Assembly: GCA_003022505.1 (NCBI GenBank)
Contig: PXTQ01000001.1
Location: forward strand, 1 to 27,147
Direction: 5' to 3'
Origin: Bacteroidetes bacterium QS_8_64_10
GTDB lineage: Bacteria; Bacteroidota; Rhodothermia; Rhodothermales; Salinibacteraceae
Length of the DNA stretch: 27,147 nucleotides
Shown here one piece after another: positions 14,771-22,708 of the stretch. The notes below the pieces were generated by a model, which was given only the letters and a program-made list of their open reading frames with translations, searched no databases and was not told the DNA's origin. The position numbers and the translations under genes are program-made. How positions within the stretch are numbered: the first letter of the stretch is position 1; every line of letters starts with the position of its first letter.

Positions 14771-14856
14771 AGTGTGGATGTTTGTAAGTGTAGCGGTGCG
14801 CGCGCTAAAAGAAGCGAAGAACGCTCTCGCGTTCATACTTACACACATTCAAACCT
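14771..14856. repeat. Fold-back word tract between plsX and fabH
   Basis: GTGTGGATGTTTGTAAGTGT (about 14773-14792) pairs imperfectly with TACTTACACACATTCAAAC (14836-14854). Nested inside is a perfect hairpin GAACGC-TCTC-GCGTTC (14819-14834). Nearly the whole 107-bp spacer is used by the structure. Confidence 0.65.
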
Positions 14857-14863
14857 ACCCACC

Positions 14864-15802
14864 TTACTCAAACGCGCCGGCGATGGAGCGCGCCACGTCC
14901 TGACGGGCCACCTCGGCGGCTTCCAGGATCATGTGCCGGACGGCGCGAGCGGGCGAGCTGCCGTGCCCAATGATGACGTTGCCGTTTACACCCAGCATCG
15001 GCAGGCCGCCGCGCTCCTCGTAATCGAACGGCTTCATCACACCCTCCATCACCCCCTTGACCGCCTGCTGCTCCTGCGGGCCGAGTTGCTGCGCTTTCAT
15101 CTCGCGCTTGACCATCTCCACGAGGCCCGTCGCTACGCTCTCGCCGAACTTGAGAAGGATGTTGCCGACGAAGCCGTCGCACACGATCACGTCCGCCGCG
15201 TGCTGAAGGAGTTCGCGCCCTTCCACGTTGCCCTGGAAATTAACGCCCTCCGCATCTTCAAGAAGCTCGTAAGCCGCTTTCACCTGCTCGTTGCCCTTCG
15301 ACGGCTCTTCGCCGATGTTCAGCAGGGCTGCGCTGGGCGTATCGACCTGTTTGATGCGGTGCGCATAGATCGCGCCCATGCGGGCAAACTGCACGAGCTG
15401 CTCCGGGCGGCAGTCCACGCTGCTGCCTACGTCCACGAGGATGCTGCGCCCCTCGATGGTGGGGCAGTAGCCCACGATGGCGGGCCGCTCTACGCCGGCA
15501 ATCCGATCCAACACGAACAGCGCAGCGGCCATCACCGCGCCCGTGTTGCCCGCGCTCACGAAGGCGTCGGCCTGCCCTTCGCGCACCGCGCCCAGCCCGT
15601 GGTGAATTGATGAGTCTTGCTTGCGCTTGACGGCGGCGGCGGGGGCGTGCACGCGAAGCGCGTCGTGCACCTCGTCTTCCGGGCCGAAGAGCACGACCCG
15701 CACGTCGCCCTCGGCCTGATGGACGGCCTGTGCCGCCCCCTCGGTGACGACGGACGGTGCCTGATCTCCGCCCATGGCGTCTACGGCGACGGTGGTTGCC
15801 AT
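14864..15802 (-). CDS. plsX: Phosphate acyltransferase PlsX
   Basis: PlsX makes acyl-phosphate from acyl-ACP for the PlsY step of phospholipid synthesis and acts at the inner face of the membrane. The 312-residue protein begins ATTVAVDAMGGDQAP, the family's nucleotide-like binding loop. It also shows FVSAGNTGAVMAAALF, GRSILVDVGSSVDCRPEQL, LLNIGEEPSKGN, FQGNVEGRELL, ADVIVCDGFVGNILLK and GNVIIGHGSS. These are PlsX signatures and the protein is complete. It sits between rpmF and fabH, the usual order, but is separated from rpmF by an unusually long 320-bp spacer. Confidence 0.97.
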   Translation of the reverse strand: MATTVAVDAMGGDQAPSVVTEGAAQAVHQAEGDVRVVLFGPEDEVHDALRVHAPAAAVKRKQDSSIHHGLGAVREGQADAFVSAGNTGAVMAAALFVLDRIAGVERPAIVGYCPTIEGRSILVDVGSSVDCRPEQLVQFARMGAIYAHRIKQVDTPSAALLNIGEEPSKGNEQVKAAYELLEDAEGVNFQGNVEGRELLQHAADVIVCDGFVGNILLKFGESVATGLVEMVKREMKAQQLGPQEQQAVKGVMEGVMKPFDYEERGGLPMLGVNGNVIIGHGSSPARAVRHMILEAAEVARQDVARSIAGAFE

Positions 15803-16122
15803 GGCTTTAGGTTGCTGCTGACCGGGTGAAAGAGAAGGTGCTAATCCATGGGCGGGTTGTTAAAGTCGGTGAAGAGAAGAAGCCCATGAGAACGTATTCA
15901 TCAAGCCGTACGCTGAGGCGCAAAGCGAAAGGAGAGACGAGCGAAGCGACTCACGTAGTAAAAGGGACGACCGAGGTTTTGCATTCGCCTTTCCCCTTTC
16001 GCGCTTCTCACAAGCTGCACCTGTTCAACAAGGCGTCAGCCTCTCCGCTTTTTCGAGCAAAGGCCTAGAAGGCCTAGCGACCCATGCACGATTCAGATAA
16101 GATAGACGGCGGCAACGTAAAC
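15803..16122. other. 320-bp spacer between rpmF and plsX
   Basis: No gene is recognised. GAGGCGCAAAGCGAAAGGAG (about 15915-15934) and CCTTTCCCCTTTCGCGCTTC (about 15989-16010) look like imperfect inverted word arms. A 9-bp tandem duplication AAGGCCTAG lies at 16060-16077. The length is odd for an otherwise tightly conserved rpmF-plsX junction, and plsX may have its own promoter here. Confidence 0.5.
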
Positions 16123-16317
16123 TTAAAGAAGCTCTTCCTCTGGCTCAATCACCTGACGGCCCCGGTAGTACCCGCAACTCGGGCAGGCTCGGTGCATGAT
16201 CTTGACGCGCCCGCAGTTGTTGCACTCCTGCGTCTGCGGCTCCTTGAGGCGATTGTAGTACTTGCTGCGCCGCTTGCGCGTGCGCGACTTCGAATGTTTG
16301 CGCTTGGGTACGGCCAT
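16123..16317 (-). CDS. rpmF: Ribosomal protein bL32
   Basis: bL32 is a small protein of the 50S subunit. The 64-residue protein starts MAVPKRKHSKSRTRKRRS, the standard L32 N-terminus. It carries CNNC at about 32-35 and CPSC at about 45-48, the four-cysteine zinc-binding form. The ATG at 16317 gives the canonical start; an in-frame upstream ATG at 16353 would add 12 unconserved residues. It sits between yceD and plsX as in most bacteria, an arrangement that links ribosome and membrane lipid synthesis. Confidence 0.97.
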   Translation of the reverse strand: MAVPKRKHSKSRTRKRRSKYYNRLKEPQTQECNNCGRVKIMHRACPSCGYYRGRQVIEPEEELL

Positions 16318-16422
16318 GACGATCGATTGCTTCGATGCGTATGAAAATGGCAAGCCCGGCTCAAGCCGGAACGGATCGTAGGTATATGGGCGTCAACCGT
16401 ACCTGATCCGTGTAAAATCTGT

Positions 16423-16938
16423 TCAGTCCTCCTCGTCTTTGAGCGCGCGCAGTTTCTCCCAGCGTGGGTCGATGGCGTCCTTTTCCTCGTCGGTCTCCTC
16501 CTCATCCGGCGCGCCGTAGGCCGTTTGCAACTCTTCCTCCTCCGCGCCGGGCGCGACCTGACGTTGCGGCACGGCCAAGAGCAGCGTGTCGCGCACCAGG
16601 TCGGTGATTTCGATCTCGCGGTCGTGGTGGTGCAACTCGCGCACCTCGTCGTAGCGGTCGTCCTCGTCGGGCGAGCCGCGAAACGCGGGCGGGGCAAACA
16701 GCACGCCGTAATGCCCGTGCACCAGCTCGTCGAAGGGCTGGAGCGTGCGGTCGCAGATGAGGTGCGCGGTCGCCTCGGTGTCCAGCATTGCCAGAATGCG
16801 GTCGTCCTGGCAGTCGAGGCGGGCGCTCACGAACAAGTCGCTAAAGTCGTCCGGGTCGAGGTCTGCGTCGTCGGGATCGGGGCGAAGCTCCACGTGGTGA
16901 ACGCCCGGATCCAGCGAAGTGATGTCGATGGTAAGCAT
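16423..16938 (-). CDS. YceD/DUF177 family protein
   Basis: A 171-residue acidic protein of the YceD (DUF177) family, widely found just upstream of rpmF and linked to 23S rRNA accumulation in plants and E. coli. It starts MLTIDITSLDPGVHHVEL. The middle part, ARLDCQDDRILAMLDTEATA, then HLICDRTLQPFDELVHGHY, carries the conserved Cys-x3-Leu core. DLVRDTLLLAVPQ and the closing DPRWEKLRALKDEED are typical. A long Glu/Asp run precedes the C-terminus. ATG at 16938 fits the family start. It is the first gene of the rpmF-plsX-fab series, 105 bp from rpmF. Confidence 0.88.
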   Translation of the reverse strand: MLTIDITSLDPGVHHVELRPDPDDADLDPDDFSDLFVSARLDCQDDRILAMLDTEATAHLICDRTLQPFDELVHGHYGVLFAPPAFRGSPDEDDRYDEVRELHHHDREIEITDLVRDTLLLAVPQRQVAPGAEEEELQTAYGAPDEEETDEEKDAIDPRWEKLRALKDEED

Positions 16939-17014
16939 GGCGTGTGTGGGGTGGGTAAAGTGCCAGAACGCGAATGGGCGGGTGATCCGTTGCGCTTTCA
17001 CTTCCGACGGAAAT

Positions 17015-17030
17015 CTCACCGCTCGGTGAG
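17015..17030. promoter_or_regulatory. Leader hairpin upstream of yceD
   Basis: CTCACC-GCTC-GGTGAG is a perfect 6-bp stem with a tetraloop, 77 bp upstream of the yceD start. It could be a leader element or one word of another spacer tract. No regulatory role is shown. Confidence 0.35.
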
Positions 17031-17246
17031 TCGAAGAATGGAAGAGCTGAAGAGGCGGAGAACATATCCACATTGACTCCTCGTTGCTTCGCGTGCTGTG
17101 CTGTACTTTCATTGCGCGCATCAGATCCGCAGCCCGTGATCAGCTTTTTGCTCGTGACCCCTCGCAAAGGCCAACTGTCTGGGAGCGTGTGAGATGGGAA
17201 GTGTGTGCAGATGCTGGAAACCTGAGCAGTTTCATCGTGAGGCTAA

Positions 17247-17331
17247 AAAGCTGTTTGGTAAGCAGAAAGAAGCCGAGCGTCGGGAATTGTTCGTTCAGGA
17301 GACCACAACTCGTGAGGCCCATAGCAGCGCT
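17247..17331. mobile_element. MITE-like element, truncated copy B
   Basis: From AAAGCTGTTTGGTAAGC onwards this aligns with copy A (5738-5897) over about 85 bp. Shared words include GTTTGGTAAGC, GAAAG, CGAGCGT, TTCGTTCAG or GCGTTCAG, GAGACCACAACTC or AGACCACGACTC, and CATAGC. TAA (17244-17246) again precedes the left end. After CATAGCAGCGCT the similarity stops and no right terminal repeat is found, so this copy has lost its 3' half. Confidence 0.65.
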
Positions 17332-17785
17332 CCCTCATAGATTCGCGTCTGACGGCGCTTCTGTGAAAACATGGTCTTGCTCTTGACCTTAGCGGAGGCG
17401 GTCACTACCATAAATTGTTCGACGGAAAAGGTTGCCGTTCGACATGCAACGCGCTGCGCACGACGCAACCCGACGTGGACAATACCAACTCCGCAAGCTT
17501 CGTTGGTGGGTGGACGCGATCTGCCGTGCTTTCTTTGGCGTAACCCCAATAGAAACAAAGGCCTGCGTCTCACAGCTCCCTTGTGGATACCTGATGGAAA
17601 AGGTTGACAACGCCGGGTAATCTCCGGTTGACCTTCGCTTGTGCGGGTTGGGGGAAACAGCATCTCTCGTGCGTTGCGTCGCCGCATTGCCGTGGGCAGA
17701 GCGCGCGCAGTCTTTACCGTCGCGCACGTATCGCTGATTCCGGAGGCGAGCCTCGCTCGCTTCGCACGCTGGCGCCCCTCATGCA
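17332..17785. other. Spacer upstream of dnaA
   Basis: No gene is seen between the repeat remnant and dnaA. A TTGACA at 17604-17609 could be a -35 element. One DnaA-box-like 9-mer (TGTGGATAC, 17582-17590) lies here, and another (ATATCCACA) at 17064-17072 near the yceD side. Each differs by one base from TTATCCACA or its complement. No box cluster or AT-rich unwinding region is visible, so an origin is not called. Confidence 0.4.
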
Positions 17786-19531
17786 ATGGATTCTTCTCCC
17801 CAAGCCACCTGGCAAGAATGCCTCACGATCATTCAGGACAACATCACCCGGCAGAGCTACAAGACGTGGTTTGAGCCGCTCGAAGCCGTCGATCTGAAAG
17901 AAGAGGACGGGCTTCGCAAACTCACCATCCAGCTTCCCAGCCGGTTCTACTACGAATGGCTCGAAGAGCACTACTTCACGCTTCTCCGCAAGACGGTCAC
18001 GAAAGTGCTCGGCTCGAACGGGCGGCTCTTCTACGACATCGTGATCGAGCAGGAGAGCGAAGGCGGTAGTGAGCAGCAGGGTCGCGACGACAGCGGGGGC
18101 GGCTCACACGTCCACATGCCCGCGCGTCCCTCCGAGTCCGGCGGCGGAAGCAGCCCCGCTGCCGGCAGCGCCTCCTCACCGCAGGCGACGGAACAGCAGG
18201 AGCAATCCGCTCCGCAGACGGGCAAGCAGCGAGACGCCTTCGAGCAGCACGAGGCCCGGCAGTCGGAGAACGCGCCCGGCGACGACGAGGCGACACGTCC
18301 CGAGCTTCCGGAGCAACAGCAGCAGGCCCCCCGCCGGGGCAATCGGCCCTCGCGCAAGAAGCCCCCGCGCAGCCGGCAGCAGCAAAATGGCGGCACCCGA
18401 GACGCGGAAGCGGGCGCGGAGGGGGAGGAGGACGAGGAGATGTCGCAGGTGACGAATCCGTTCGACGCCCCCGGCATCAACCAGTCCGAGGTCGACAGCC
18501 AACTCAACGACAGCTACACGTTCGAGCGCTTCATCGAGGGCGACTGCAACCAACTCGCCCGCAGCGCCTCGGTTGCCATCAGCGAGGAGCCGGGCGCGAC
18601 CAGTTTCAACCCGTTTCTCGTCTACGGTGGCGTGGGTCTCGGCAAGACGCACCTGATCCACGCCATCGGCAACCACGCCAAAAAGCACGGCAAGGCCGAG
18701 TCGGTGCTCTACGTTTCGTCGGAGCGCTTTACGACGGAGTTTGTGCAGGCCATTCAGCACAACAACATTAGCGAGTTTTCCCTGTTTTATCGCCAGATCG
18801 ACCTGCTGATCGTGGACGACGTGCAGTTTTTCAGCGGGAAGGAGAAGACGCAGGAAGAGTTCTTCCACATCTTCAACGCGCTGCACCAGAGCGGCAAGCA
18901 GATCGTGCTCTCCTCGGATCGCCCGCCGCGCGAGATTGAGGGCATCGAGGAGCGCTTGCTTAGCCGCTTTCAGTGGGGCCTCTCGGCGGACGTGCAGCCG
19001 CCGGGGCTGGAGACGCGCATCGCTATTTTGCAGCGCAAGGCCGAGGACGACGGCATCGAGGTGCCGCAGGAGATCATCGAGTTTATCGCCCGCAACATCG
19101 AGCGCAACATTCGCGAGCTGGAGGGTGCGCTGATCCGGCTCTTGGCGCAAAGCTCGCTCGACGCCCGCCCGCTCGACTTGCAACTCGCCAAACAGGTCCT
19201 CGGCGACCTGATCGAAGAGGAGCAGAGGAGCATGCAGCTGACCGTCGATCAGATCCAGAAGATCGTGGCCGAGTTTTTCGACATCCCGGAGGATCTGTTG
19301 CACGGTCGGACGCGCAAGCGAGCGGTGGTGCGCGCCCGCAAGATGGCGATGTACTTCTGCAAGCAGCTCACGCAGCACTCGCTGAAGGCCATCGGGCAGC
19401 GCTTCGGCGGGCGCGACCACTCGACCGTGATTCACGCCAACAACAGCGTCGAGGATCAGATCGAGACGGACCCCGACTACGCCGACACCGTCGAGGAGGT
19501 ACGCCAACGCATTGAGATGCAGGGGCGGTGA
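17786..19531 (+). CDS. dnaA: Chromosomal replication initiator DnaA with long linker
   Basis: DnaA binds origin DNA boxes and, with ATP, opens the duplex to start replication. The 581-residue protein has domain I at 1-90 (WQECLTIIQDNITRQSYKTW), a long domain II at about 91-240, the AAA+ domain III with Walker A GGVGLGKTHL and Walker B LLIVDDVQFF, and domain IV ending in the DNA-binding signature FGGRDHSTVIHANNSV. Domain II is about 150 residues of Gln/Ser/Gly/Glu/Pro-rich sequence, making the protein over 100 residues longer than E. coli DnaA (467). The ATG at 17786 gives the family N-terminus; the ATG five bases earlier is out of frame. dnaN follows after 184 bp. Confidence 0.98.
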   Translation: MDSSPQATWQECLTIIQDNITRQSYKTWFEPLEAVDLKEEDGLRKLTIQLPSRFYYEWLEEHYFTLLRKTVTKVLGSNGRLFYDIVIEQESEGGSEQQGRDDSGGGSHVHMPARPSESGGGSSPAAGSASSPQATEQQEQSAPQTGKQRDAFEQHEARQSENAPGDDEATRPELPEQQQQAPRRGNRPSRKKPPRSRQQQNGGTRDAEAGAEGEEDEEMSQVTNPFDAPGINQSEVDSQLNDSYTFERFIEGDCNQLARSASVAISEEPGATSFNPFLVYGGVGLGKTHLIHAIGNHAKKHGKAESVLYVSSERFTTEFVQAIQHNNISEFSLFYRQIDLLIVDDVQFFSGKEKTQEEFFHIFNALHQSGKQIVLSSDRPPREIEGIEERLLSRFQWGLSADVQPPGLETRIAILQRKAEDDGIEVPQEIIEFIARNIERNIRELEGALIRLLAQSSLDARPLDLQLAKQVLGDLIEEEQRSMQLTVDQIQKIVAEFFDIPEDLLHGRTRKRAVVRARKMAMYFCKQLTQHSLKAIGQRFGGRDHSTVIHANNSVEDQIETDPDYADTVEEVRQRIEMQGR

Positions 19532-19535
19532 CGGC

Positions 19536-19635
19536 GTTTGCGGGTTGGCGCGTTCAGGTATTGTTGTGTTTGGGGGGGGTTCAAGTGCTTCGACATTGGA
19601 AAACCTGAACACTTCAAACACCGCAACACGCAAAC
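19536..19635. repeat. Fold-back word tract between dnaA and dnaN
   Basis: GTTTGCGGGTTGGCGCGTTC (19536-19555) begins five bases after the dnaA stop. It is imperfectly complementary to the right arm at 19607-19635, which includes CACCGCAACACGCAAAC. Inner words (TTCAAGTGCTT and GAACACTTCAA) repeat the pattern. The spacer between the two replication genes is thus mostly fold-back sequence. Confidence 0.6.
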
Positions 19636-19715
19636 ACTTCGTCATCAGAACCCCCGAACGTTCTTTTCCGTAGTAACATCACTTTTCACCTAACCGAAAC
19701 TGACGCGATTGTCTC

Positions 19716-20852
19716 ATGAAATTCACCGCTTCCACTGCCGACCTGCAAGACGCCCTGACGACCGTGGGCCGGGCCGTTCCCTCCAAAAGCACCATGCCCA
19801 TCCTCGAATGCATCCTGTTTGAGCGCGACGAGGACGGGCACCTGCGCCTCTCGGTGACGGACCTCGAGATCTCCATCGTGAAGCGCGTGCCCGTGCAGTT
19901 CGAGTCGAACGGCACCGGCGAGGGCGCGGCAAAGGTGGCCGTGCCCGCCAAGCGCCTGCAAGACACCATTCGCGCCCTGCCGGACCTGCCGCTCACCTTC
20001 GAGGCCGACGAGGAGTTCGAGATCACGATGACGACCGATCAGGGCCGCTACCAGATGGTAGGCCACGACGGCGCGGACTACCCGGAGCTGCCCGAACTGG
20101 AGGGCACGCACACCGTGACCACCGACGGCGTCCTCTTGCAGCACGCCATCGAGAAGACGCGCTTCGCCGTCAGCCAGGATGCGCTGCGGCCCGCGATGAT
20201 GGGCGTCTACTTCCAGCTCGAAGAGGATAGCAGCCGCGTGGTGGCGACCGATGGGCATCGCCTCGTGAAGCTCGAGCTCGACGACATGACGAGCGACGAG
20301 GACCTCGACTTCATCGTGCCCGAAAAGGCGCTGGGGCTGGCTCGCCGCGTCGCGGAGGACGAGATGTGCACCCTCGCCGTGGGCGACGGCCACGTGAGCT
20401 TCGACTTCGGCAACGCGCGCATCCTGGCGCGCCTCATCGACGAGCAGTATCCGAACTACGACGCCGTCATCCCCGACGGCAACGACAAGCTGCTGACCGC
20501 CGACCGCGAGGCGCTTTTGAACGCCGTGAAGCGCGTCGGGCTGTATTCGTCCTCGATGACCAACCAGATCCGGATGGCGCTCTCCGACGATCAGGTGGAG
20601 ATCTCCGCCGAAGACATCGAGCGCTCCAGCGAGGCCCGCGAGACGGTGCTCTGCGAGTACGACGAGGACGACATGGAGATCGGCTTCAACGCCAACTACC
20701 TGACGGAGGTGCTTGGCAACATGGACGCCGAGGAGGTGGTCTTCGCGTTCTCGACGCCCAACCGCGCCGGCATCGTGCGCCCGCAGGATCAGAACGAGGG
20801 CGAGGACGTGATGATGCTCATCATGCCCGTCATGCTGAACACGTATGCTTGA
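19716..20852 (+). CDS. dnaN: DNA polymerase III beta subunit (sliding clamp) DnaN
   Basis: DnaN forms the dimeric ring that holds DNA polymerase III on DNA. The 378-residue protein shows MKFTASTADLQDALTTVGRA, PSKSTMPILECILFE, VPAKRLQDTIRALPD, the domain-2 start VLLQHAIEKTRFAVSQDALRP with GVYFQLEE, and ATDGHRLVKLEL. VPEKALGLARRV and the C-terminal IMPVMLN (normally IMPMRL or similar) follow. All three repeats of the clamp fold are present. It is strongly acidic, in line with the other core proteins of the window. ATG at 19716 gives the canonical N-terminus. Confidence 0.97.
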   Translation: MKFTASTADLQDALTTVGRAVPSKSTMPILECILFERDEDGHLRLSVTDLEISIVKRVPVQFESNGTGEGAAKVAVPAKRLQDTIRALPDLPLTFEADEEFEITMTTDQGRYQMVGHDGADYPELPELEGTHTVTTDGVLLQHAIEKTRFAVSQDALRPAMMGVYFQLEEDSSRVVATDGHRLVKLELDDMTSDEDLDFIVPEKALGLARRVAEDEMCTLAVGDGHVSFDFGNARILARLIDEQYPNYDAVIPDGNDKLLTADREALLNAVKRVGLYSSSMTNQIRMALSDDQVEISAEDIERSSEARETVLCEYDEDDMEIGFNANYLTEVLGNMDAEEVVFAFSTPNRAGIVRPQDQNEGEDVMMLIMPVMLNTYA

Positions 20853-20860
20853 CGGGTTCC

Positions 20861-20924
20861 AGGTTGGCAAACAAGTTGGCAAGTTTGCTCAAGGAGAAAA
20901 CCTGCAAACCTGAAACTTGAAACC
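20861..20924. repeat. Fold-back word tract after dnaN (AGGTTGGCAA words)
   Basis: The left arm AGGTTGGCAAACAAGTTGGC (20861-20880, continuing to 20886) and the right arm AACCTGCAAACCTGAAACTT (20899-20918, continuing to 20924) are imperfectly complementary. They fill the 79-bp gap before the coiled-coil gene. Confidence 0.5.
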
Positions 20925-20931
20925 TCTCGTT

Positions 20932-21501
20932 ATGCCCACTGCCCTGCCACGTAGCGTGCGCGCCCAACTCGGCGAAGAGGCTGCCGACGACTTCACGCGC
21001 TGGATAGATCGAGCCGTGCAGGAGCGCGCCGTCCCGCGCGACGAGTACCGCGAGGTGCTCTCTCGCCTGGACGTGCTCGAACACGAAATGTCCAGCATCA
21101 AGGAACGGCTGGATCGCATGGACGGGCGCTTCGATACGATGAATGGGCGTTTCGAGCAAATCGATGGGCGCTTCGATACGATGAATGGGCGCTTCGAGCA
21201 AATCGATGAGCGCTTCGCCACAGTGCACGAGCGCTTTGACAATCTGAGCGCGTTGTTTGACCAGCGCCTCGACAAGCTCAACGAGCGTCTCGACCAGCAA
21301 AGCACGCGCTTCGAGCAACGCCTCGATCAGCAGGGCGCGCAGTTCGACAACCGCCTCGACAAGATGCAGGCCCAAACCAACGAGCGTTTCGACCGCATCC
21401 ACGAGCAAATGCGCGTGCAGATGCGCTGGACGGTGGGCACGATTGCGCTCTTCGGCACCATCGTCACGGTGCTGCTGGCTATTGCCGAGTTCGGTGCGTA
21501 G
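20932..21501 (+). CDS. Coiled-coil protein with C-terminal membrane anchor, paralogue 1
   Basis: A 189-residue protein of unknown function. A folded N-terminal segment (MPTALPRSVRAQLGEEAADD and onwards to about residue 45) is followed by a long coiled coil (about 46-160) built of seven-residue units of the type DGRF-x-x-M/I. A single hydrophobic helix (about 166-186, TVGTIALFGTIVTVLLAIAE) is at the C-terminus. The layout resembles tail-anchored coiled-coil proteins such as the DUF1640/LA_3696-like groups; the resemblance is by architecture only. It shares roughly 60% identity over the first 50 residues with the gene at 26835. ATG at 20932 is preferred over an upstream in-frame TTG. It is co-directional with dnaN, 79 bp after it. 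Confidence 0.75.
   Translation: MPTALPRSVRAQLGEEAADDFTRWIDRAVQERAVPRDEYREVLSRLDVLEHEMSSIKERLDRMDGRFDTMNGRFEQIDGRFDTMNGRFEQIDERFATVHERFDNLSALFDQRLDKLNERLDQQSTRFEQRLDQQGAQFDNRLDKMQAQTNERFDRIHEQMRVQMRWTVGTIALFGTIVTVLLAIAEFGA
21124..21207 (+). repeat. Tandem 42-bp duplication in the coiled-coil gene
   Basis: Two adjacent 42-bp units (21124-21165 and 21166-21207) starting GGGCGCTTCGATACGATGAA differ at one base. Each encodes two heptads (GRFDTMN and GRFEQID), so the duplication lengthens the coiled coil by exactly two turns of the heptad pattern. It looks recent. Confidence 0.85.
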
Positions 21502-21513
21502 CAGTTCATGCGC

Positions 21514-21598
21514 GTTGCACGTTCAAAGGTCGAAAGTCCAAAGGGCAAAGGTGGCATGTCTGCTTGCTTGACCTGCAACCTTCAACCTTCAGACCTGC
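21514..21598. repeat. Fold-back word tract after coiled-coil gene
   Basis: TTCAAAGGTCGAAAGTCCAA (about 21522-21541) on the left and ACCTGCAACCTTCAACCTTC (21571-21590, continuing to 21598) on the right are imperfect reverse complements. They fill the 103-bp gap between the coiled-coil gene and the convergent App1 pseudogene. Confidence 0.5.
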
Positions 21599-21604
21599 GA
21601 CCAA

Positions 21605-22689
21605 TCATGCTCCCAGTACCCGCTGCCAGAAGCCGGACGGTTCCTCACTTTCGCGCTGCTCGCGCCGCCTGTCGCGGCGTACCTCCTCGACGTGCTCCTC
21701 GCGGATGAGGTCCAGCTCGGCGGCGCGTTCGGCGGCCTCCGCTGACGTCTCGGCGAGCACCATCGGCGCGCCCGCCTCCTCCACCTCGCGGGCCAGTGTG
21801 TGCACCTCGGCGTCGCGGGCCGGCTCCGTCACGTCGCGGATGAAGACCGCCCGCACGCGCTCCGGCTGCTCGGTAGCGATCTCGTGATAAATCTCCGGGT
21901 CCTTCTGCCCGCTGTCGCCCACAAAGACAAACTTCAACCCCGGATACGTCGTCAACAACTCGCGCAGGCGGTCGAGCTTGTGCTGCGAGTGGCTCGTCCA
22001 CATGAATTTTTCCTCCGTAAAGCCGTAGTCCTTCAGAAAGATCGGCCCGGCGGGAATGTTGTGCACCTCGAAGAAGTTCTGAAACAGGCCGTAGAGGCAC
22101 CGACGCCCTCGAAAGGGATGCGCGTGTGAGCGTTGTTCAGGAGCACCGTGCGCGCCATCTGGAGCCGGCTGGAAGCGCCCGTGCGGATCACGGTGTCGTC
22201 CATGTCGCTGACGACGGCGAACTCGGCGTCGGGCGGCGGCACCTCCACCTCACCGGTCGCGCGCACCGGCTCGTCCGGCTCCGGGGCGAGCAGGTTGATC
22301 TCGATCTCGTGCCAGATGCGGTCGGGGTCGAGCGGCTCTTGGGGCTGAATCTCGACCTCGAAGAAGCCGTCCTCGCCGGTCTCAGCCTCCAGCGTCTGAT
22401 CGCGGAAGCGGAGGCGAATGCGCGCGCCGGGCACTTCGTCCGTCTCGATGCGCCGGACGATGCGGGCAGCGTTCGTCCAGAACCGTTCGTTGCCGTCGGG
22501 CGGCGGCACCGGTTTGTCATCCAGGACGCGCCCGTACAAGTACAATGTGTCGCACGTGCCGTGACTCTTGAAGGGCAGGATCCGAAGGTGCGACCAGCGG
22601 TCGAAGCGCCACTTGTAGCCCAGCTTGAGGCGGTCGAAGAAGCCCTCCACGGCGCTAACGGGTCGGGCGAGTTGCTCGGTCAGACTCAT
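21605..22689 (-). pseudogene. App1/DUF2183-type phosphatase gene broken by internal deletion
   Basis: The first half (22689 down to about 22097) encodes LYLYGRVLDD, then the HAD-like nucleophile motif VVSDMDDTVIRTG and RTVLLNNAHTRIPFEGV. This is the start of the catalytic domain of App1-like phosphatidate phosphatases. The second half, in another frame, encodes LYGLFQNFFEVHNIPAGPIF, then LKDYGFTEEKF and FVFVGDSGQKDPEIYHEIA, the end of the same domain. In the family some 25-30 residues, including a YVSSSPWN-type motif, separate these two blocks. Here they abut at about 22096-22098 with a change of frame. The gene has therefore lost a conserved catalytic motif and its frame. The short tail after the junction in the first frame is unrelated sequence. 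Confidence 0.85.
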
Positions 22690-22708
22690 AAGTTGGTGGC
22701 AACTTTGT

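Noticed and set aside
16939..17785. Chromosomal origin next to dnaA
   Set aside because: Only two single-mismatch DnaA-box-like 9-mers, about 520 bp apart, and no AT-rich region. Not enough to call an origin, although the position is plausible.
18176..19645. A 489-codon open frame antisense to dnaA
   Set aside because: It mirrors dnaA codons (long runs of Leu/Val/Arg/Asp) and shows no domain. DnaA on + is certain.
19686..20882. A 398-codon open frame antisense to dnaN
   Set aside because: Shadow of dnaN: His/Val/Leu-rich text with no family signature.
21124..21207. CRISPR-like direct repeat
   Set aside because: The two 42-bp units are adjacent without spacers and lie in frame in a coiled-coil gene. 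No CRISPR array was seen in the window.
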